Assembly (NCBI GenBank): GCA_965178125.1
Contig: OZ237773.1
Span: 496,001-560,000 of the forward strand
From: Bilabrum cf. latius
Lineage: Eukaryota > Bigyra: Bicosoecida > Bigyra > Bicosoecida
DNA: 64,000 nt
Direction of reading: 5' to 3'
This document shows positions 58,701 through 64,000 of this stretch, piece after piece (position 1 is the first letter of the stretch; every line of letters begins with the position of its first letter). Position numbers and translations under genes: made by a program. The notes below the pieces were generated by a model that was given only the letters and a program-made list of their open reading frames with translations, did not search any database and was not told the DNA's origin.

Positions 58701-61279
58701 CCAGCCTCGCCTCGGACTGCAGCCGCAGCCAGCATCTGCAGTCCCGATGCAGCCTCTATCAGGCGATCTTCTCTGGCCCGCTCCTGCCCGACCACACCCT
58801 CCCCAGGGCCTGGCGTCACATCGCCTGCGTTCACTTGCCAGTAGTCCCGGCGGAACTCTGCCATGCCATCCCGGCCCACCCATCCACCGAGCCATTCGCT
58901 GTACGCCCGAACGCCACCATGCTCACAAGCTGTATCTCCTCTGCAATCACTGGTCTCGCTTTCATCTCCATCGTCAGCCGTCTCCGACCAAGCCCAGGCA
59001 TGCCGAGAAGCAGCATCTCCCCACTGCTGCACATCCGAAGCCCTGCCCACAGTGATCCAGCTCCCGGGTCGGCTCAACAAAACAGCCTCCGATTGCCCTG
59101 CACCCTCTGGATGATGACCGGTGCCCGTCTCTGCGCCCCAATTCCCCCTCGCGCCTGATTGCACGCCGGCAAGCGCCAGCCGGCCAGCTAGCCCGAGGGC
59201 GCCTGCAAACTTGCGTCGCAGCTGCCTGGCCATATTGACGTCCTCTGACTCGTCCTGTCCCTGGGAGCCCCCTGCATTCTTGCGCTTCCTCTGACTGCCG
59301 CCGTCGTTCTGGCCCTGCCCCTCCTCTTCAGCATCCCCACCAGCATGGGCCAGCTCGTCAAAGTGCACCTCTCCGCCCGCGCCCTCCAGCGACTCGATCA
59401 CATCGCTCGCAGAATGGTGCTCCTCCAACGCCCCGCCCCCGTCTGCGTCCATCATACCAATCGTTGCCTGCAGGGCAGCCTCGTAGGCGCCCACCAGCGC
59501 CGTCCATCCCCCCTGCGGCCCCTGCGCCACGCCATGCATGAGCCTCCTGCCCGCCAGCTCCAGCGATACAGAGGGGTCGCTCAGCATGGAGTGCTCCAGG
59601 AACTCCATCTGTGTGTTCTCTTGGTCCAGCAGTCCCTGGGCCTGGCCCACGAGACCCATCCAGTGGCCCGTCTCCAGCTGGTCAGACTGCTGCGGAGAGG
59701 CCAGCCGGAACCTGGAGGCATACCCCACTGCCCGCATTGGCATGTCCAAAGGCGCACTGGCCCGCATGGCCCGCAGCACTGCGCTTGAGGCGCGCTCCAG
59801 GTGAGCCGAGGCAGCCGCGCACCTGGCGATCCGGGGGGCCTGGCTCCACGGTGAGGCGGGGAGGAGGGTGGCGGCAGAGTTAGGTGAAGAGCTCGGCTGC
59901 TCGGCGGCAGGGGAACTCACCATGTCTGCTTGAGCCAGGCCCAGGGCCAGCGTGGCTGCGACGGAGAAGGACGAGACTGAATCAACCTGGTGTCCTGCTT
60001 TATTTGGTTCCGAGTCCTTTGAGCCGGCTGCCCCCTTTTGGTCATGGCCGTGGTCATACGCAAGACCGGGCAAGGGGGCCAAGCCCCGGCCCGCCGCCGC
60101 AAAGGACAGCAAGCTGGCGGCCTTGCCCGGGTTCCTCCGCACGCCTAGTATGCCCTATGAGTACATGCCCGCCACAGTGGCCTGAGCATGCGGGTCGCCC
60201 AGAGCCGCCGCCCTCCGCCAGTGCAGAGCCGCGAGAGGTGCCGAGGGGAGCAGAGCCACGGGGCAGGAGGCACTGCCCGGGGGGGAGGACCTGCCTGACG
60301 GATCGGGGGCCCGGGGGAGCAGTGCCTCCAGGTGCGACCATCGGCCGGGGCTGTTTGCATACTCTTGCACCAGCGGTGCCTCCGCCCCCGGGCTACTATC
60401 CCCTTGAATGCTCTGTGGGTCAGTGCCCTGCATGGATCGGGAGGGCAGCAGCATCCAATGCTTGCCACTGCCAGTGGACGAGGACGCGGCGCCGTCTGAT
60501 GGATCATGCCGTGGCTTGATATTCTTCGTAAGCTGTACAGAGGTGAGCGAAATGCCTCCCGCTTGCCACAGCTTGCCTCCCAGTTGGTAGGGCTCGCACG
60601 CCTCGCCCAGCCCCACTCCGTGCTCGTACGCCTTGGCGAGGATCGCATGGCCGGCGGCTGCGATCATGGACACGCTCGGATCGTGCGTCTACGATGCGCC
60701 TCCGCAGTCACCTACGCTCTCGCAGTGAGCCTCAAAGTCCGCTTCGGTGGCCAGAACCACTGCCGCTGTGTATGCGAGCGCCGCTCGTACGGATGGAGAC
60801 CGAGACACCGACGTGACGACCAATGCGCGTTGGTCGCCCAGGAGACTATGTAGGTCATTGATGCTAGAAAGTGCGCCAGTGGATGCGTTTTGCGCAATCT
60901 TTGACAGCACCCGCCTTGCTACATCGGCTGCAACAGCAGGCTGAGGCCCCGGAACCCGACGTTCCATCCAGCTGCCCGGGCCTAATACTCCGCTCGAATC
61001 CTCTCCAAAGGCATAGCCAGATGCGGCTGTCAATGATCTTTCTGAGGCAGCTAGCAGGGCAGCCGCTGCTGGCACCCGAATCACTGTTGGATTGCTTCGA
61101 CACGGGTGGTGCAACGTGGCCATGGCACGAGATTCACCGGTACCTCCACCAAGGCCCTCACCTGGCAAACACCCCATCACAAGAGCGTCTCGCAACTCAT
61201 AATTATGATTTGGCTGAGCCGCGGTCGAAAAGAAACCGCATCCCCCTAGGATCGCTAGCACGACGTACCAGGCCCTCAT
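55763..61279 (-). CDS. Giant SEL1L/HRD3-like Sel1-repeat membrane protein
   Basis: About 1838 residues in one continuous frame, with UAGs at 60689, 60155, 58679, 58364, 56285, 55814 and 55778 read as Gln. It begins with a signal peptide (MRAWYVVLAILGGCGFFSTA). Sel1-type repeats of the A..W...AA..G...A...LG/A...G form are visible: GHAILAKAYEHGVGLG, WRRAAALGDPHAQATVAGMY, EAWASAASRGSLSALHALAQ, and ALWELGRLHELGLQDG with WHLAKRLYDESAAAAEAISG. A transmembrane helix (WIAAGLLVLMGLRALARAG) is followed by a short basic tail. That order (signal, luminal Sel1 repeats, one C-terminal TM) is the HRD3/SEL1L plan, the substrate adaptor of the HRD1 ERAD ligase. It is about twice the usual 700-830 residues, with long Gly/Ala-rich insertions. 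It ends with UGA. Confidence 0.78.
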
Positions 61280-61530
61280 TGCTTCGGGATAGCCCGGAAG
61301 ACTAGGTTCGTTCGAATTCGAATACGAGCTACTGGTAATCCAGCGCTATAATTGGAGTTTAAAGAGTACCTGCTGGCAGTTCCAACGCGGCGAAAATGCC
61401 TTGGCTGAGCCTGATGACGCAGGGACCGGCAAAATCTGGGGGCTGGCCGCCTTTGAGCGGCTGTGACGATTAGGATCCGCAGGCATCCAGACCAGACGGA
61501 CTGACGGACTGATCAGATCGACTGAGCAAT
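61280..61530. other. Intergenic region upstream of the SEL1L-like gene
   Basis: About 250 bp between the SEL1L-like start and the stop of the AAAP gene, both on the minus strand. It should include the SEL1L-like promoter. Nothing specific was recognised. Confidence 0.5.
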
Positions 61531-63741
61531 TCACGGACACTTGTCGTGGCCCCCATTGCCTCCCCCTCCCAGGTCCATGGCCACCGTCACAGTGGAGGCC
61601 ACAGCACTCGCCACTCCAAACAGAGCGATGCCGCAGTGCACCACCCAGCTCGCCGTGGAGGGCTCCCCCGATGCGATCGCCTCCACCGCCTCTCTCACAT
61701 CCACTGCTCCAGGCCTACCACCCGCCTTGCCTTGTCCTTCCTCCGGCAGCTGCTCCAACACGTGCCTGGCCATGCGTGCCGCCCTGCCCCTTGCCATGAG
61801 CCACACCAGCGTCGAGGCAGTGTATCCGATCGTGCAGTTCACGCCCCCGCCCACCAACGCCAGCAAGTCTCCGAAGTCAGGAATTCCGAAGGCCAGTGCA
61901 TATGCCACCACCACGAGACAGACACGCACCGCCACACGAGCTCCATGCTCATCCCAGCCCCCTCGCCTAGCCAGCCAGCGGGTGCACGGCCAGCAGAGGC
62001 ACGAAGCCAGGCACGCCCTCGCACCCAAGGCCTCATCCTCCTGCCTTCTGGCAGCGTGCCCCACTTCACTTCCCACCGCCTCGCTATTCGTTCCCCCCGG
62101 AGCACTTGCCCCGGCACTCTTTTCCCCCTCTGCCCCCGTCTCTCTATGTCTACCCCAGCCCTGTCTCTCCCCTGCCAGCACACCCCGGGCCTCTGCCCTG
62201 GCTTGCCGAGCCTCCCGCATCCCACCCACGACGAATCGCTCCACCACCTGCCGCCCCGCCGCCAGCACCATGGGGGCAGTGAGCAGCAGGTCCAGGCACA
62301 GGAGGGCTCGCACGACCTGCAGGACCCAGCCGCTGCTGAGTGCGTCCAGCACGTTGGCAGGCGTGTTCAGCCCAAACAGCATGGCTGCAGCCAAGCCAAA
62401 TGCTACGTTGCTTGCTGTGACGATCCCAAATCCGATGCCTAGGGATCGAGCTGCTGCCGGTGCGCTGCCTTGCTCGGCTAGGATGGGCAGAGTCACGATG
62501 TGAATGGCGAACAGGAACGCGATCTGTCCTATGGCCCGGGGCAGGCCGCCGGGCTTCAGGTGCGGTAGCGCACCCCACGACGCCATCGAGATGCCTTCGA
62601 CAGTCGACCCATACGCCCCCGCCACCACAACCGCGACAGCCCCCCCGAGCACCGCCACATTGCCCAGCGTTGATGTCCAAGCCAACCAGTGGAAAGACTG
62701 AATCTGCGCCAGCCCCAGCACCAGAGGTGCGGTAGCCAGGGCGGCCATCTGCACCGACAGCGGTCGGCTGGCCCCGCTGTCTCTCCCCGCGCATGCGATA
62801 TCTGGCAGGGTGGAGGCAATGAAGTCGATGTAGACAGCGCACACACCGATCGAGGTCAGCAGCAGCCCGAAGTAGAGCCCAACCTCCGCGAAATTAGGGC
62901 ACTGTGAACCTGCTGAGTCAATGTGCTAGCCAGCAGCACTCATATCGGACCCACCCATGTCCCCAACCCTCTCCTGTCCGTGACCATCCTGTCCATGCCC
63001 ATGCCCCTGGATGCCCTCCAGGACAGCCAGTGTCACTCGCACATGGACCGGCTGCACCAGCACGTCCTCGCAGCCCAGAGGGGACCCGTCCCCACCACTG
63101 CCAGCAGATGGAGCAGGCCGACTGGCTTGGTAGGACGGCGCACCGGGCGACCCATCCATCATCGGGGCCTGGCCCCGCGCCCTTGCAGTGGCAGAGGGCC
63201 CGGCCTGCGGTGTGGGTGGGACGTACCGGGGCGAGGGCGGGGGCGCCTGCTCCCCTTTCATAGCGCCCTAAACCACCGTGCTCTCGTCATGATTCTGTTC
63301 CCTTTCAGGCTGGTCTCGCCCTGGGCGTTCGCTCCCATCATGCCCTGCGGCTTCCAAGGCGCCGAGCTGCACAGGCTGTCTCGGCGGTGGCTGCAAGTCA
63401 CGAGCCCGCCACGAGCAAGCTATCCTGCCTAGCTCTGGAAGCGTTAGCCTAGTCATGCTTGTTCGGGGTAAAGCTGGGTTGCCAGTCGAATGTACGGTCC
63501 AGTAAAAGGCCAGGTCGCACAAGGTTGCCTCTGCGTCGGCCAATAGCCACATGGTGTATGCAGAAAGGACGCCAAGACAAAGTGTTGCTGCCATACCCCC
63601 GGCCAACCCGGCAATCAAAAAAGCTGCTGGCAGCGAAAACGACCCTGCGCCCACCGCACATTTTATAATATTTAAGATCGCAGCCGTTGTGCCAAGCTAG
63701 GCTGGGCTTGTAGCTGCGGCACTGGTACTGGCTTCAGCCAT
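61531..63741 (-). CDS. Amino acid/auxin permease family transporter (SLC36/38-like)
   Basis: About 736 residues in one frame from ATG 63739-63741 to UGA 61531. The N-terminus MAEASTSAAATSPA(UAG)LGTTA continues into ILNIIKCAVGAGSFSLPAAF, the first helix and signature of AAAP transporters (GTxxAxxNxxKxxxGAGxxxLP). Further hydrophobic helices are visible, e.g. VGLYFGLLLTSIGVCAVYID, GNVAVLGGAVAVVVAGAYGS, IAFLFAIHIVTLPILAEQGS and VRVCLVVVAYALAFGIP. UAGs at 63268 and 62926 are read as Gln and join three open segments. A hydrophilic loop of about 200 residues (rich in Pro, Gly, Arg and His) follows the second helix, and another lies near 62050-62230; both are long for the family. Substrate is unknown; proton- or sodium-coupled amino-acid transport is the family role. 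Confidence 0.85.
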
Positions 63742-64000
63742 TCTAATTCAACTATTGATGACGAAACAATTGGAGCAATGCTCGCCAAAAAAAAACTGGA
63801 CTGCAAGCCGCTAAAGGTAGCACAAGCCTGGCTGCGGACCGTGCTTGCCTAGGTTTGGCTATCGGCCTATTCTCGAGACGGGCCACCACTGCGTTGGTAT
63901 GCTATGGTAAACCGTATGGTATGAGTACAATTAGAAGTGGTGTCCTGCCACAGTGTTCGGTGCCTCTGATGTGCATGCAATGAGTTGGATCGTTGTGGTG
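63742..64000. other. Upstream region of the AAAP gene to window edge
   Basis: About 260 bp with no recognised gene. It should include the AAAP promoter on the minus strand. Confidence 0.5.

Noticed and set aside
1-64000. UAA also reassigned to glutamine
   Set aside because: Three conserved genes (RAD6-like E2, DUF5107-TPR, RPN2) end in UAA at the expected C-terminus, and no UAA occurs inside a resolved exon.
1-64000. Mass pseudogenisation instead of a code change
   Set aside because: Interruptions are always UAG, never UAA or UGA, catalytic motifs are intact, and splice phases stay consistent.
1-64000. UAG read as leucine or another residue
   Set aside because: At the best-conserved sites (KRLQEDPP, QVEYA, HGD VPQ, CCT-theta MQE) the orthologous residue is Gln.
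1-64000. tRNA, rRNA or transposase genes
   Set aside because: I looked for B-box-like GGTTCGANTCC motifs and transposase or reverse-transcriptase motifs and found nothing convincing. A tRNAscan or Infernal run would be decisive.

Overview
This is nuclear DNA from a eukaryote, most likely a free-living or otherwise gene-dense protist. It is GC-rich, with tightly packed genes on both strands, short GT-AG spliceosomal introns, and families such as the CCT chaperonin, the 26S proteasome, E2 enzymes, a SNARE and a mitochondrial ribosomal protein. I cannot name the lineage. The main result is that the nuclear code is non-standard. UAG is a sense codon for glutamine, and only UGA and UAA terminate. 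Read with the standard code, almost every gene falls into pieces. Read with UAG = Gln, 23 complete genes emerge: 20 end in UGA, 3 in UAA and none in UAG. UAG sits exactly where orthologues carry Gln, for example in the RAD6-like E2, proteasome alpha3, homogentisate dioxygenase and CCT-theta.

Layout. 1-3.3 kb: a tandemly duplicated multipass membrane-protein gene, one copy cut by the window edge, and a broken BEACH-domain fragment. 3.4-8.5 kb: glycerate kinase and a divergent CUE-UIM-SMR protein. 8.7-18 kb: a roughly 3,000-residue FG-GAP (integrin-alpha-like) type I membrane protein. 18.2-29.3 kb: CCDC47, a doubtful small gene, a GRAM-VASt lipid-transfer protein, a RAD6-like E2, a syntaxin-6-like Qc-SNARE, a PKA-regulatory-subunit-like protein and a membrane-anchored SMP-30 propeller. 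29.5-37.6 kb: a giant low-complexity protein, CCT-theta and homogentisate dioxygenase. 37.6-39.6 kb: an AT-rich stretch without recognised genes. 39.6-49.7 kb: a DUF5107-TPR secretory protein, a UBC7-type E2, mitochondrial bS6m, a two-pore K+ channel, ERp29 and proteasome alpha3. 50-64 kb: RPN2, NAD-glycerol-3-phosphate dehydrogenase, a giant SEL1L/HRD3-like protein and an AAAP transporter.

Many genes form divergent pairs with 100-270 bp between start codons (proteasome alpha3/RPN2, UBC7/bS6m, K+ channel/ERp29, PKA-R-like/SMP-30), so shared promoters are likely. Protein quality control is strongly represented (UBC7-type E2, SEL1L, ERp29, CCDC47, two proteasome subunits, CCT-theta, RAD6-like E2, a CUE/UIM protein). 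Introns lie mostly near the 5' ends of genes and nearly always end in YGCAG. I saw no tRNA, rRNA, CRISPR array or intact mobile element. Exon borders were read by eye from splice motifs, phase and protein homology.
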